Below are positions 8,622-16,451 of a stretch of DNA of 64,000 nt, one piece after another. Each line of letters starts with the position of its first letter. The stretch's first letter is position 1. The notes under the pieces were generated by a model. It saw only the letters and a program-made list of their open reading frames with translations. It had not been told where the DNA came from and made no database searches. The DNA lies in contig JAVBME010000008.1 of NCBI GenBank assembly GCA_031552765.1, forward strand, positions 1 to 64,000. Direction: 5' to 3'. Position numbers and translations under genes: made by a program. Source of the DNA: JAVBME01 sp031552765 (GTDB lineage: Bacteria > Bacillota > Negativicutes > Acidaminococcales > JAISLQ01).

Positions 8622-9941
8622 ATGATGAAAGCACTTTATGTAGACGCTTTTAGCGGTATCAGCGGCAATATGTTTGTGGGCGGGCTGTTTGGTCTTGGCC
8701 TGCCGGAAGAGTATTTGCGCGAAAAACTGGCTTTGCTGGATATAGGCGAATACAGGCTGGTAATAGAAACAACCATGAAATGCGGCATTAGCGCAACCTA
8801 TTTTAACGTAGCGCTTGGCGGGGAACAGGAAGAGCAAGATGGCTGCTGCGGACAGCACAGACATGATCACCACGGCCACGGCAAGCATGAACACTGTTGC
8901 AGCCACGGGCACGGACAGCGCGAACATCACCACGGCCACCACGGACACCATGCCCATAGCGGGCATGGACAGCATGAACACAGGACTTATAAAGACATCA
9001 TGGCTATTTTGACAAATTCTAAACTGGAAGAAAAAATTAAAAAAACAGCCGTAAGCGTTTTTCAAAAACTAGCCGCAGCGGAAGGAAAGATCCACAACAA
9101 ACCACTGGAAGAAGTGAATTTTCACGAAGTTGGCGCGGTGGATACTATTATAGATGTTGTGGGCACTGTTATCGGCCTTGATTATTTAGGTATAGAAAAA
9201 GTATTCGTCAGCAAGGTACGCACCGGTTTTGGCTTTGTAAACTGCGCCCACGGTCGCATGCCGGTGCCGGCGCCAGCTACGGCCGAGCTTTTGGCGGGCA
9301 TCCCATCCTATGCAGGCGATATAGAAAAAGAGCTGGCCACCCCGACCGGCGCCGCTATTTTGGCTGCTTTGGCGGATGTTACAGCCGATACGCCGGCGGG
9401 TTTTGCCGTAGAAAAAATTGCTTATGGCGCCGGTAGCTATGATCTTCCCATACCCAATACCCTGCGCCTTTTCCTCGGTAAAATGGCAGAGCAGGAACAC
9501 GGGCTGTGCATTTTGGAAACCAATGTCGACGACATGAATCCCCAACTTTACGGGCATGTGATGAACAAAATGTTTAGTGTCGGCGCTACCGATGTTTGGA
9601 TAACTCCCATAATAATGAAAAAAGGCCGTCCGGCCTGCAAGCTTTCTGTGCTTTTGCCGGAAAGCCTGGCAGCGGATGCGGCCAAAGAAATATTTTTGGA
9701 AACCTCTTCGCTGGGGATACGCTATCATCCTGTAAAAAGAGAAATAGCCGACCGGCGTACACTAAAGGTAGCGTTGCCTTATGGTGAAGTACATGTAAAA
9801 CTGGGTGAAATCGACGGGAAACTGGTGAACATTGCCCCTGAGTTTGAAGATTGCAGCCGCCTGGCGGCCATGAACCAGATACCTTTAAAGCGTATCTGGC
9901 AGGAAGCCATGCAAAAGGCCATGGAAGAAGTGAAGTTTTAA
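8622..9941 (+). CDS. larC: Nickel insertion protein LarC, single-frame form with His-rich loop
   Basis: LarC is a CTP-dependent cyclometallase that inserts nickel into the pincer nucleotide. This 439-residue ORF contains both the LarC1 part (N-terminal DAFSGISGNMFVGGL) and the LarC2 part (ETNVDDMNPQLYGHVM, then IIMKKGRP) in one frame. In Lactiplantibacillus the two parts are joined by a programmed frameshift. Residues about 68-125 are a Cys/His-rich insert with many HGH and HHGH units, which is a likely metal-binding or storage loop. The stop overlaps the 3' end of the opposite-strand gene by 4 bases. Confidence 0.93.
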   Translation: MMKALYVDAFSGISGNMFVGGLFGLGLPEEYLREKLALLDIGEYRLVIETTMKCGISATYFNVALGGEQEEQDGCCGQHRHDHHGHGKHEHCCSHGHGQREHHHGHHGHHAHSGHGQHEHRTYKDIMAILTNSKLEEKIKKTAVSVFQKLAAAEGKIHNKPLEEVNFHEVGAVDTIIDVVGTVIGLDYLGIEKVFVSKVRTGFGFVNCAHGRMPVPAPATAELLAGIPSYAGDIEKELATPTGAAILAALADVTADTPAGFAVEKIAYGAGSYDLPIPNTLRLFLGKMAEQEHGLCILETNVDDMNPQLYGHVMNKMFSVGATDVWITPIIMKKGRPACKLSVLLPESLAADAAKEIFLETSSLGIRYHPVKREIADRRTLKVALPYGEVHVKLGEIDGKLVNIAPEFEDCSRLAAMNQIPLKRIWQEAMQKAMEEVKF

Positions 9942-10291
9942 CAGATAAAAGGCTGTTCCAGGTTTTTGTCGGAGAAAATAAAAGCCGGGCTGGGATAATA
10001 AAACTGGCAGTATAGCGGCTTTGTCGTTTCGGTGGAAAATCTTTCCAGCAGTATGACAGATACCTTTTCTTCAAAGGCAATGAGGTTTTCCGCGTTTATA
10101 TCCGCATCGTCAACGATCACCATAAGAAAAGGCGGTACTTCCGGCGCGTCGTCAGGGATTTCTGAACGGTCAAGCGGCAGTCCCGGCAAGATGCGCAAAA
10201 GGCCTATAGTATTTTTTTCCTCATCATAGATCGTACACCGGTAGGTATTGTGGTACAGGGTCTTTGATACAGAAACAGATAGTTTACTCAT
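9938..10291 (-). CDS. Hypothetical protein, 117 residues
   Basis: Not recognised. It is a small acidic protein with no signal peptide or membrane segment and no cysteine pair; the sequence suggests a mixed alpha/beta fold (ILPGLPLDRSEIPDD, PPFLMVIVDDADIN, EKVSVILLERF). AAGGAG at a suitable distance and a near-consensus promoter upstream support real expression. It converges on larC, sharing 4 bases. A role in LarC or nickel biology cannot be claimed from position because the strand is opposite. Confidence 0.65.
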   Translation of the reverse strand: MSKLSVSVSKTLYHNTYRCTIYDEEKNTIGLLRILPGLPLDRSEIPDDAPEVPPFLMVIVDDADINAENLIAFEEKVSVILLERFSTETTKPLYCQFYYPSPAFIFSDKNLEQPFIC

Positions 10292-10326
10292 ATTTTCAAG
10301 TACTCCTTTGCGCTCAAATATTTTAA

Positions 10327-10355
10327 ATTATATCATTAAATTTTTACCTTGTCTA
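10327..10355 (-). promoter_or_regulatory. Promoter of the 117-residue gene, with a possible divergent promoter overlapping
   Basis: On the minus strand TAGACA (10355-10350) and TATAAT (10332-10327) are 17 bases apart. On the plus strand TTGTCT (10349-10354) and TATTTT (10372-10377), also 17 bases apart, could drive the TAXI gene. The two share -35 bases, so the two directions may compete. Confidence 0.55.
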
Positions 10356-10452
10356 AACAGGAATCTTATACTATTTTTGCTTTACTTAGTTTATTATTTA
10401 GCAGGATTTTTTTTCATGCAGGCGAATATAAATAATAGGATTTATATATTTT

Positions 10453-10482
10453 AAAACCCATTAATGTTATCTGGGTTTTTTA
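10453..10482 (+). terminator. Terminator-like hairpin in the leader of the TAXI gene
   Basis: An 8-bp stem, AAAACCCA (10453-10460) with TGGGTTTT (10472-10479), is followed by a T-run. No gene on the plus strand ends just upstream, so it sits between the possible promoter at 10349-10377 and the TAXI start codon. The rest of the 263-base gap is AT-rich, then G-rich at 10486-10505; nothing coding is seen in it. Confidence 0.55.
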
Positions 10483-10554
10483 TAAGGTGGAGGTGGTGGA
10501 GGGAGTAACGTTCGGTATTATGGGGGCTATTCACAAACTATAGGAGGGAAAAAT

Positions 10555-11535
10555 ATGAGAAAATTCACTGCATTATTAGCCTGCTGTTTTTTGGCAAGCG
10601 CTTTGTTTGCCGGCTGCGGCGGGGCTAAAAAGGAAGACCCCAAAAAAGATGCAGCCCCGGCTAAACAACAATTCATCAACATAGCTACTGGTGGTACTGC
10701 GGGAACTTACTATCCTCTTGGCGGCGCGATTGCCGAGATACTTAACAAAAATATCCCTGGCGTCAACGCCAGCGCCCAAACTACTGGCGCTTCCGTTGCC
10801 AATATAAACCTTCTTGCCACCGGCAAAGTAGATATCGCCTTTGTGCAAAATGATATCGCCTTTTATGCTGTAAACGGCACAGAAATGTACAAAGATAAAA
10901 AAGTAAGCAATGTAATGGGTCTGGCGTCACTTTATCCGGAAACAGTACAAATCATAACTTTGGAAAAAACCGGAATAAAAACACTGGCTGACGTCAAAGG
11001 CAAACGCGTTGCCGTTGGCGCGGCCGGTAGCGGCACTGAAGCCAATGCCCGTCAAATACTGGAGACCTATGGTATCACCTACAATGACATAAAAGTGCAA
11101 TATTTGTCTTTTGGCGAAGCTGCGGGCGCACTTAAAGACGGCAATGTCGACATCGCTTTCGTAACTGCCGGTCATCCGACCGCCGCTATACAGGATATTG
11201 CTACCCAGGAAAAAGTGGTGGTAGTACCTGTTGCAGCCGACAAGGCCGACGCTTTGATCAAAAAATATCCGTTCTATACGAAACTTACCATCCCGGCCAA
11301 AACGTATAACAACCAAAATGCCGATGTTCCGGCTGTTGCCGTTATGGCTATGTTGGCAGTGACGGATAAAATGGGTGAAGACATGGGCTACAAGATCACC
11401 AAAGCTATTTTCACTAATACTGAGAGAATAAAAGCCGCCCATTCTATTGGCAAGCAAATAACCAAAGATACTGCCAACAATGGCATGCCAATAAAACTTA
11501 ATGCCGGCGCGGAAAAATTCTATAAGGAAAAATAA
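10555..11535 (+). CDS. TAXI-family TRAP transporter solute-binding lipoprotein
   Basis: Extracytoplasmic solute receptor of the TAXI family of tripartite ATP-independent transporters. Its 326 residues include a lipoprotein signal with lipobox LFAGC (Cys21), so it should be anchored outside the cytoplasmic membrane. The mature part begins near INIATGGTAGTYYPLGGAIA, the TAXI signature, followed by VAVGAAGSGTEANARQIL and a LKDGNVDIAFVTAGHPTAAI segment. The RBS is TAGGAGGG at about 10541-10548. The substrate cannot be told; characterised relatives bind glutamate, glutamine or other carboxylates. The fused DctQM-type permease that it needs is not in the window. Confidence 0.9.
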   Translation: MRKFTALLACCFLASALFAGCGGAKKEDPKKDAAPAKQQFINIATGGTAGTYYPLGGAIAEILNKNIPGVNASAQTTGASVANINLLATGKVDIAFVQNDIAFYAVNGTEMYKDKKVSNVMGLASLYPETVQIITLEKTGIKTLADVKGKRVAVGAAGSGTEANARQILETYGITYNDIKVQYLSFGEAAGALKDGNVDIAFVTAGHPTAAIQDIATQEKVVVVPVAADKADALIKKYPFYTKLTIPAKTYNNQNADVPAVAVMAMLAVTDKMGEDMGYKITKAIFTNTERIKAAHSIGKQITKDTANNGMPIKLNAGAEKFYKEK

Positions 11536-11546
11536 TTTTTAAGAAT

Positions 11547-12062
11547 ATGTTAAATTTAAATAATCGGGGTTCAGTAAAACTGACACCCCGATTTTTTCTT
11601 AGAACAGCGGCCTTCTCAGCAGTACTTGCCGTTTGCGGCTTTTTATACTGGGCCAATCAACTGCTTCTTGTAATAACGCCGCAAACAGAGGGAAAAGCCA
11701 TAATGTTTGTGATAAAGCCGGGAGAAGAGTGGCATTTTTCCTGGCGTCACTCCGTACACAAAACTATAGTTAAGGAATATTTCCGCGTACAGGGCGAAAA
11801 AAAACTGCGCTTATTTTTGGTCAGGTATGACAGTTATGGCGTAGGCATGCCATTTTTGCCTTCGGAAGGCAAGCTGGTGGAAAAAGACGGCAAGTTTGAG
11901 CTATATACCGACAGGCATTTTGACTTTATCCCGCTTGTGACAGGAAAGGAAGCGGAACTGGAGCTTTGGCGCGAGGACAGGGTGATAAAACTTTACCGGG
12001 AATATCCGCCTGGAACTTTTTTGCGGGTAACGGCAGAAAAACGTTACAAGTATTGGTTATAG
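11547..12062 (+). CDS. DUF1850 domain protein, TAXI-transporter partner
   Basis: The 171-residue protein has one membrane segment (about 19-40) followed by a DUF1850 domain with FSWRHSVHKT and a DSYGVGMPF block. DUF1850 genes are commonly found between or next to TAXI receptor and permease genes, so it is probably an accessory subunit facing outside. The frame starts at ATG 11547, with only a weak RBS. A strong terminator (11562-11597) lies inside its first 17 codons, so either translation really begins further down or the gene is expressed by read-through. Confidence 0.75.
   Translation: MLNLNNRGSVKLTPRFFLRTAAFSAVLAVCGFLYWANQLLLVITPQTEGKAIMFVIKPGEEWHFSWRHSVHKTIVKEYFRVQGEKKLRLFLVRYDSYGVGMPFLPSEGKLVEKDGKFELYTDRHFDFIPLVTGKEAELELWREDRVIKLYREYPPGTFLRVTAEKRYKYWL
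11562..11597 (+). terminator. Rho-independent terminator between TAXI gene and DUF1850 domain
   Basis: The stem is 11562-11570 plus TCAG 11571-11574, pairing with CTGA 11580-11583 and 11585-11593 (one bulged base), with loop TAAAA, followed by six T. It stands 26 bases after the TAXI stop codon and within the DUF1850 reading frame. Confidence 0.88.
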
Positions 12063-12081
12063 CTTTTATTTACTAATCTCA

Positions 12082-12110
12082 TTTACAAAAAATACGAATA
12101 GGGTTATCAT
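12082..12110 (+). promoter_or_regulatory. Promoter of the cobamide operon
   Basis: TTTACA (12082-12087) and TATCAT (12105-12110) are separated by 17 bases. Transcription would begin near 12117, just ahead of the cobalamin aptamer. Confidence 0.65.
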
Positions 12111-12132
12111 ATGGTTATAACTTTATAGCAGA

Positions 12133-12241
12133 GCGATACGATCTTTTTGCCAGGCAAAAAGACCAGTCCAGCCGGTGCAAGTCCGGCGCAGTCCCGCTAC
12201 TGTGATGGCCTCGCGGCCAAAGCCAGACGCTGTGGTATCGC
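12133..12241 (+). ncRNA. Cobalamin riboswitch
   Basis: The closing P1 helix is visible as GCGATAC (12133-12139) with GTATCGC (12235-12241). Between them lie the family signatures GCCGGTGCAAGTCCGGC (12171-12187), GCAGTCCCGCTACTGTGAT (12188-12206) and AAGCCAGACGCTG at the 3' side. Adenosyl- or related cobamide binding should favour the downstream terminator at 12300-12329 and shut off the operon. The layout (aptamer, about 60-base expression platform, terminator, cobU) fits transcriptional control. Confidence 0.93.
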
Positions 12242-12299
12242 ATTCCGCTTTTGCCTGCGAGTGATAGGAAAGTGGGGGCGTGGCGCTATGCTATTTTCC

Positions 12300-12329
12300 C
12301 CTCTTTTGCATGTAAAAAGAGGTTTTTTT
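12300..12329 (+). terminator. Riboswitch-controlled terminator before cobU
   Basis: The stem is 12300-12307 with 12315-12322, with a 7-base loop, followed by seven T (12323-12329). It stands 48 bases ahead of the cobU start codon. The segment 12242-12299 should contain the alternative antiterminator pairing; it was not resolved by eye. Confidence 0.85.
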
Positions 12330-12377
12330 ATTTTTTCCGTACCGGCCGGTTTGAACAAGCGACAAATGAGGGATAAA

Positions 12378-12956
12378 ATGAACAATAAAATGATTTTGAT
12401 AACAGGCGGTTCGCGCAGCGGAAAAAGCGAGTTTGCCGAACAGCTTGCGCAAAAATTGGGTAAAAAATGCGCCTATATCGCAACAGCGGAAATACGAGAT
12501 GAAGAGATGCGCTTGCGGGTGGAGCGCCATCGCCGGCGCCGGGAAGGCGATTTCTGGCTGAATTTTGAAGCGCCGTTTGCAGCGCACAATATGGTTGTTG
12601 ACATAGAGGGTGTGGATACGATCTTATTTGACTGTATAACGCTTTATGTAAGCAATCTTATGTATGGCGCCGATACGGAACTGGCAACCACCAACAATTA
12701 CGAAAAAGTACTGCTGGGCATAGATAACCTTCTTGGCGCCGCCCGCGCTTCGGGAAAACACGTGATTTTTGTTACTAATGAACTGGGCAGCGGCATCGTG
12801 CCTGGAAATGCCGTGTCGCGTGAATTTCGCGACCTGGCTGGTCTGGTCAATCAAAAAGTCGCGCAAGCCGCCGATGAAGTATATCTTGTGGTGTGCGGCA
12901 TTGCGGTAGATCTGAAAAAACTGGCTGTACAGCTGCATGACGGAGGAAAAGCCTGA
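12378..12956 (+). CDS. cobU: Adenosylcobinamide kinase / adenosylcobinamide-phosphate guanylyltransferase
   Basis: Bifunctional enzyme that phosphorylates adenosylcobinamide and transfers GMP to give AdoCbi-GDP. It is 192 residues, with the P-loop GGSRSGKSEF (about 10-19) and the segment VERHRRRREGDFW that carries the guanylylated His. An open frame runs back to 12147 through the riboswitch, but the start at ATG 12378 has GAGGGA at 12368-12373 and gives the normal N-terminus. First gene of the riboswitch operon; its stop overlaps cobQ. Confidence 0.95.
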   Translation: MNNKMILITGGSRSGKSEFAEQLAQKLGKKCAYIATAEIRDEEMRLRVERHRRRREGDFWLNFEAPFAAHNMVVDIEGVDTILFDCITLYVSNLMYGADTELATTNNYEKVLLGIDNLLGAARASGKHVIFVTNELGSGIVPGNAVSREFRDLAGLVNQKVAQAADEVYLVVCGIAVDLKKLAVQLHDGGKA

Positions 12957-14467
12957 TGATGAAAAGCATAATGCTGCAAGGCACCGGTTCCAATGTGGGT
13001 AAAAGCATTGTTACCGCGGCGATCTGCCGTATTTTAAAACAGGACGGCTATGCTCCCGTTCCTTTTAAAGCGCAAAATATGGCGCTCAATTCCTATGTCA
13101 CAAGAGACGGCGGCGAAATGGGCCGGGCGCAGGTAGTGCAGGCGGAGGCGGCAGGCCTTGAGCCGCGGGTAGCCATGAACCCTATTTTGCTCAAACCTAC
13201 CGGCAATTCCAGCAGCCAGGTCATAGTGATGGGCAAACCGGTGGCCACCATGAAAGCCGGCGAATACCACAGCAAGTTTGCTGAAGAGGCTTTTTCCGTA
13301 GTGGCCGGCGCGATAAAAGAACTTTCCGCCAGCGCCGGCGTACTGGTGGTGGAAGGAGCGGGAAGCCCGGCGGAAATCAACCTTAAGGCCAGTGATATCG
13401 TAAACATGCGGGTAGCGAGACACCTTAATGCGCCCGTCATCCTTATCACAGATATCGACCGTGGCGGAGCCCTTGCTTCGCTGGTTGGCACTTTGGCGCT
13501 TTTGGACGAAGAAGAACGCGCTCTGGTAAAAGGTTTTATCATCAATAAATTCCGGGGCGACCTGGCTCTTTTGCAGCCTGCCCTCGATTTTTTGCTGGAA
13601 AAGACCGGCGTTCCCGTATTAGGCGTACTTCCTTATATGGAGAAAATGGACATTGACGACGAAGACTCGGTGGCTTTGGAAAAACAAAATGAAGAAAAAG
13701 ATTATGATTTGGATATAGCCGTAATACGTCTGCCACGCATTTCTAATTTTACCGATTTTACTGTTTTAGCCGCTGAAGATGGTACACGGGTACGTTATAT
13801 AAAAGAACCGGCGCAACTGGGAAATCCCGACCTTATAATCTTGCCCGGCAGTAAAAATACGGTCGAAGACCTGCTTTTTCTTAAAGAGAGCGGGCTGGAA
13901 AAAACTCTGGTAGAAAAAAACAAACGTGGTACGCCTGTTATCGGCATATGCGGCGGCTACCAGATGCTGGGGCAGGAAGTGCGCGACCCGGAACATACGG
14001 AGTCAGAACTCGACGGCCTGCCGGGGATCGCCCTGCTGCCTGTAGCCACAACATTTTTGCCGGATAAGCTAACGCGCCAGGTAATGGCCAAGGCTTGCGG
14101 CAATAAGTTTTTAGGCCTGGATTTTTCGGCGGACGGCCTGACAGGTTATGAGATACATATGGGCAGGACAGAATACTTGGAAGATGCCGACGAGGCGTTT
14201 TTCCTCGACCGCGGCGACGGGATAAATATCCGGGACGGCGCGGTACGCAAGGACGGCCTGGTCATGGGGACCTATATACACGGCATTTTTGATAACGACA
14301 CTTTCCGGCACGCGCTGTTGAGCGCCTTGCGGGCGAAAAAAGGGATCGCTTCAGCCCAGGGGCTTGATACGAAAAACCGCAAAGAAGATGCTTATGACCG
14401 TTTGGCGCAAATCGTGCGCAGCAATCTTGACATGAAGCAACTTTACCGGATCATAGGATTAAAATAA
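12956..14467 (+). CDS. cobQ: Cobyric acid synthase
   Basis: Glutamine-dependent amidation of the b, d, e and g side chains of adenosylcobyrinic a,c-diamide. It has 503 residues. The N-terminal BioD-like ATP domain (LQGTGSNVGKS, AQNMALNS, EGAGSPAEINL) is followed by a class I glutamine amidotransferase domain with the catalytic Cys in GICGGYQMLG (about 338) and the His region YIHGIFDN near 440. The start overlaps the cobU stop; a second ATG follows directly. The name cbiP is equivalent in anaerobes. Its stop overlaps cbiB by one base. Confidence 0.95.
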   Translation: MMKSIMLQGTGSNVGKSIVTAAICRILKQDGYAPVPFKAQNMALNSYVTRDGGEMGRAQVVQAEAAGLEPRVAMNPILLKPTGNSSSQVIVMGKPVATMKAGEYHSKFAEEAFSVVAGAIKELSASAGVLVVEGAGSPAEINLKASDIVNMRVARHLNAPVILITDIDRGGALASLVGTLALLDEEERALVKGFIINKFRGDLALLQPALDFLLEKTGVPVLGVLPYMEKMDIDDEDSVALEKQNEEKDYDLDIAVIRLPRISNFTDFTVLAAEDGTRVRYIKEPAQLGNPDLIILPGSKNTVEDLLFLKESGLEKTLVEKNKRGTPVIGICGGYQMLGQEVRDPEHTESELDGLPGIALLPVATTFLPDKLTRQVMAKACGNKFLGLDFSADGLTGYEIHMGRTEYLEDADEAFFLDRGDGINIRDGAVRKDGLVMGTYIHGIFDNDTFRHALLSALRAKKGIASAQGLDTKNRKEDAYDRLAQIVRSNLDMKQLYRIIGLK

Positions 14468-15408
14468 TGGAATTGAATTTTTTGTGCGCCGGCGCCTTAT
14501 TTTTGGATACGCTTATTGGCGACCCGCGCGGCGGCTGGCATCCGGTAGTCATGATAGGTAACCTTATATCATTTCTCGAAAACCTGCTGCTAAACGCCAA
14601 AAGCGGTTCGGAGCAAAAAAAGGCGTCCGGCGCTTTTTTGGTCATAATAACAATAGGCGCAGTCTACCTGCTGAATTATGCGGTAGTCTACTTACTGGCT
14701 TATACCGGCCATATGGCGTTTATAATCGGCAGTATGGCCCTGGTTTCCTTTACGATATCACCTCGCGCCTTGCGTGAAGCAGGGGAAGAGATATACTTGC
14801 TTTTGGCAAGCGGCGATATAGCCGGCGCGCGCAGCAAAGTGGGCTGGATCGTTGGTCGCGACACGCAAAACCTCGATGAAGGGGAAGTAACGCGCGCTAC
14901 GGTGGAAACAATAGCAGAAAATATTACCGACGGGATAATTTCTCCGCTGTTTTATGCCCTGCTGGGCGGCGTGCCACTGGCGTTTGCCTATCGTGCGGTC
15001 AATACGCTTGATTCCATGGTCGGCTACAAAAATGAAAAATATAAGGATTTTGGCCTGGTGGCTGCGCGGCTGGATGATGTGGCAAATTTTATACCGGCTC
15101 GCATAACAGCACTTTTAATTATCATAGCGGCTTTTATTTGCCCCAGCTGCGACCCGCAAGCCGCCGCCGCAATACTCTGGCGGGACGCCGGCAAACACCC
15201 AAGCCCGAACAGCGGCTATGCCGAAGCGCCGGTCGCTGGCGCGCTGGGGATCAGGCTGGGCGGATGCAACTACTATTTCGGGCAGCCGTCTTTCCGCGCC
15301 TATATGGGCGATGAAAAGAATTTATTAAAGGCAAAACATATCAAAGAGACTATATACATAATGTACACAGTGACTGTGCTATTTGTTGTATTGTCTTTAT
15401 TTATTTGA
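14467..15408 (+). CDS. cbiB: Adenosylcobinamide-phosphate synthase
   Basis: Membrane enzyme that attaches aminopropanol phosphate, made by PduX and CobD later in this operon, to cobyric acid. The 313 residues contain several hydrophobic helices. Family blocks are LDTLIGDPRGGWHPVVMIG (about 16-34), ETIAENITDGIISPLFY, the AYRAVNTLDSMVGYKNEKY segment (about 177), and the PSPNSGYAEAPVAGALG block. The ATG overlaps the cobQ stop codon. The naming CobD is used for this protein in some aerobes. Confidence 0.94.
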   Translation: MELNFLCAGALFLDTLIGDPRGGWHPVVMIGNLISFLENLLLNAKSGSEQKKASGAFLVIITIGAVYLLNYAVVYLLAYTGHMAFIIGSMALVSFTISPRALREAGEEIYLLLASGDIAGARSKVGWIVGRDTQNLDEGEVTRATVETIAENITDGIISPLFYALLGGVPLAFAYRAVNTLDSMVGYKNEKYKDFGLVAARLDDVANFIPARITALLIIIAAFICPSCDPQAAAAILWRDAGKHPSPNSGYAEAPVAGALGIRLGGCNYYFGQPSFRAYMGDEKNLLKAKHIKETIYIMYTVTVLFVVLSLFI

Positions 15409-15418
15409 AGAGGGGAAC

Positions 15419-16444
15419 ATGGAAAAATTTTTTCAAGATATTGTAATACCGGATTTGGATGAAAGAATGCGTCAGGCGGTCTATCGCAGGTGGGAGCAGT
15501 TGCCCAAAGTCAAAAACAGCCTGGGCGTTTTAGAGGATATGGTAGCAATGTATGCGGCCATGACCGGGAAAATGCCGGAAATAGCAAAAAAGGCCATGAT
15601 ACTGACTACCGCCGACCATGGCGTAGCCCGTCAGGGAGTGAGCAACTTCCCGCAGGAAGTTACTGTCCAGATGATACAAGGCTATTTGCGCGGCGGGGCT
15701 GGGGCAAACGTTATGGCCCGACATGCTGGGATCGGCTATGAAGACCTATTCGTTCTGGATGTAGGCGTACAGGTTGATCTGCCGCAGCACCCGCGCCTGA
15801 TAAATAAAAAGATCGCCTATGGAACGGGAGACTTTACCCAGGGGCCGGCTATGTCGCGCGCCGACGCTATCTCTTCTTTAAAGGCGGGCTTTGACCTGGC
15901 CAATGAATGTATAAACAACGGCTATGGCCTTTTGGTATTGTCCGAGATGGGCATAGGCAATACGACAGCCAGTGCGGCGATAGCTTCCGCTTTTACCGGT
16001 TTGCCTGCCGAAAAAACGGTAGGCCGTGGGACTGGTATCGGCGACAAGCGACTTAAACACAAACAGCAGGTAGTAGCGCAAGCCCTTTCGATAAATAAAC
16101 CCGACAAGCACGATGCCTTGGATATCCTCTCCAAAGTAGGCGGCTATGAGCTGGGAGCTTTGGCGGGCGTGGTGCTGGCAGGAGCCGCCCGGCGCGTACC
16201 TGTATTTGTCGACGGCGTTAACGCCACGGCTTCGGCTTTGATTGCCTGGGGGTTGCTGCCGGACACGCGGCATTATATGTTTGCCTCACACCTGTCGGCA
16301 GAAATCGCACACCGCGCCATGCTCGAACTATTGGGCCTGATGCCGGTGCTGACCGCCAATATGCGTTTGGGGGAAGGAACAGGGGCTTCTTTAGTCATAA
16401 GTCTTTTAGATTCAGGGATAGAAGTTTTCAATAAATTAAAGTGA
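15419..16444 (+). CDS. CobT-family phosphoribosyltransferase, ArsA-like (complete active site)
   Basis: Activates the lower-ligand base of the cobamide by forming an alpha-ribotide from nicotinate mononucleotide. It is 341 residues from ATG 15419 (AGGGGAA just upstream; the frame opens at 15383). All main CobT motifs are present: ADHGV (65-69), SEMGIGNTT (175-183, with Glu176), GGYELGALAG (241-250), DGVNATASAL, and GEGTGA (318-323, with the catalytic Glu319). A CobT paralogue lies two genes downstream, an arrangement that recalls arsA-arsB of Sporomusa ovata, whose heterodimer activates phenol and p-cresol. Substrate choice (benzimidazole, purine or phenolic) cannot be read from the sequence. 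Confidence 0.85.
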   Translation: MEKFFQDIVIPDLDERMRQAVYRRWEQLPKVKNSLGVLEDMVAMYAAMTGKMPEIAKKAMILTTADHGVARQGVSNFPQEVTVQMIQGYLRGGAGANVMARHAGIGYEDLFVLDVGVQVDLPQHPRLINKKIAYGTGDFTQGPAMSRADAISSLKAGFDLANECINNGYGLLVLSEMGIGNTTASAAIASAFTGLPAEKTVGRGTGIGDKRLKHKQQVVAQALSINKPDKHDALDILSKVGGYELGALAGVVLAGAARRVPVFVDGVNATASALIAWGLLPDTRHYMFASHLSAEIAHRAMLELLGLMPVLTANMRLGEGTGASLVISLLDSGIEVFNKLK

Positions 16445-16451
16445 GGGGAAA

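Noticed and set aside
8850..8990. Repetitive CAC/GGC-rich DNA in larC, looking like a small tandem repeat or CRISPR-like array
   Set aside because: It has no regular repeat-spacer unit. The pattern is explained by the His/Gly codons of the metal-binding insert. No CRISPR array was seen anywhere in the window.
10248..10454. 68-codon plus-strand frame before the TAXI gene
   Set aside because: It begins inside the 5' end of the opposite-strand gene, has no RBS and runs through promoter and terminator sequence.
12147..12377. N-terminal extension of cobU reading through the riboswitch
   Set aside because: The aptamer and terminator occupy this stretch. A normal CobU N-terminus and RBS are found at 12378.
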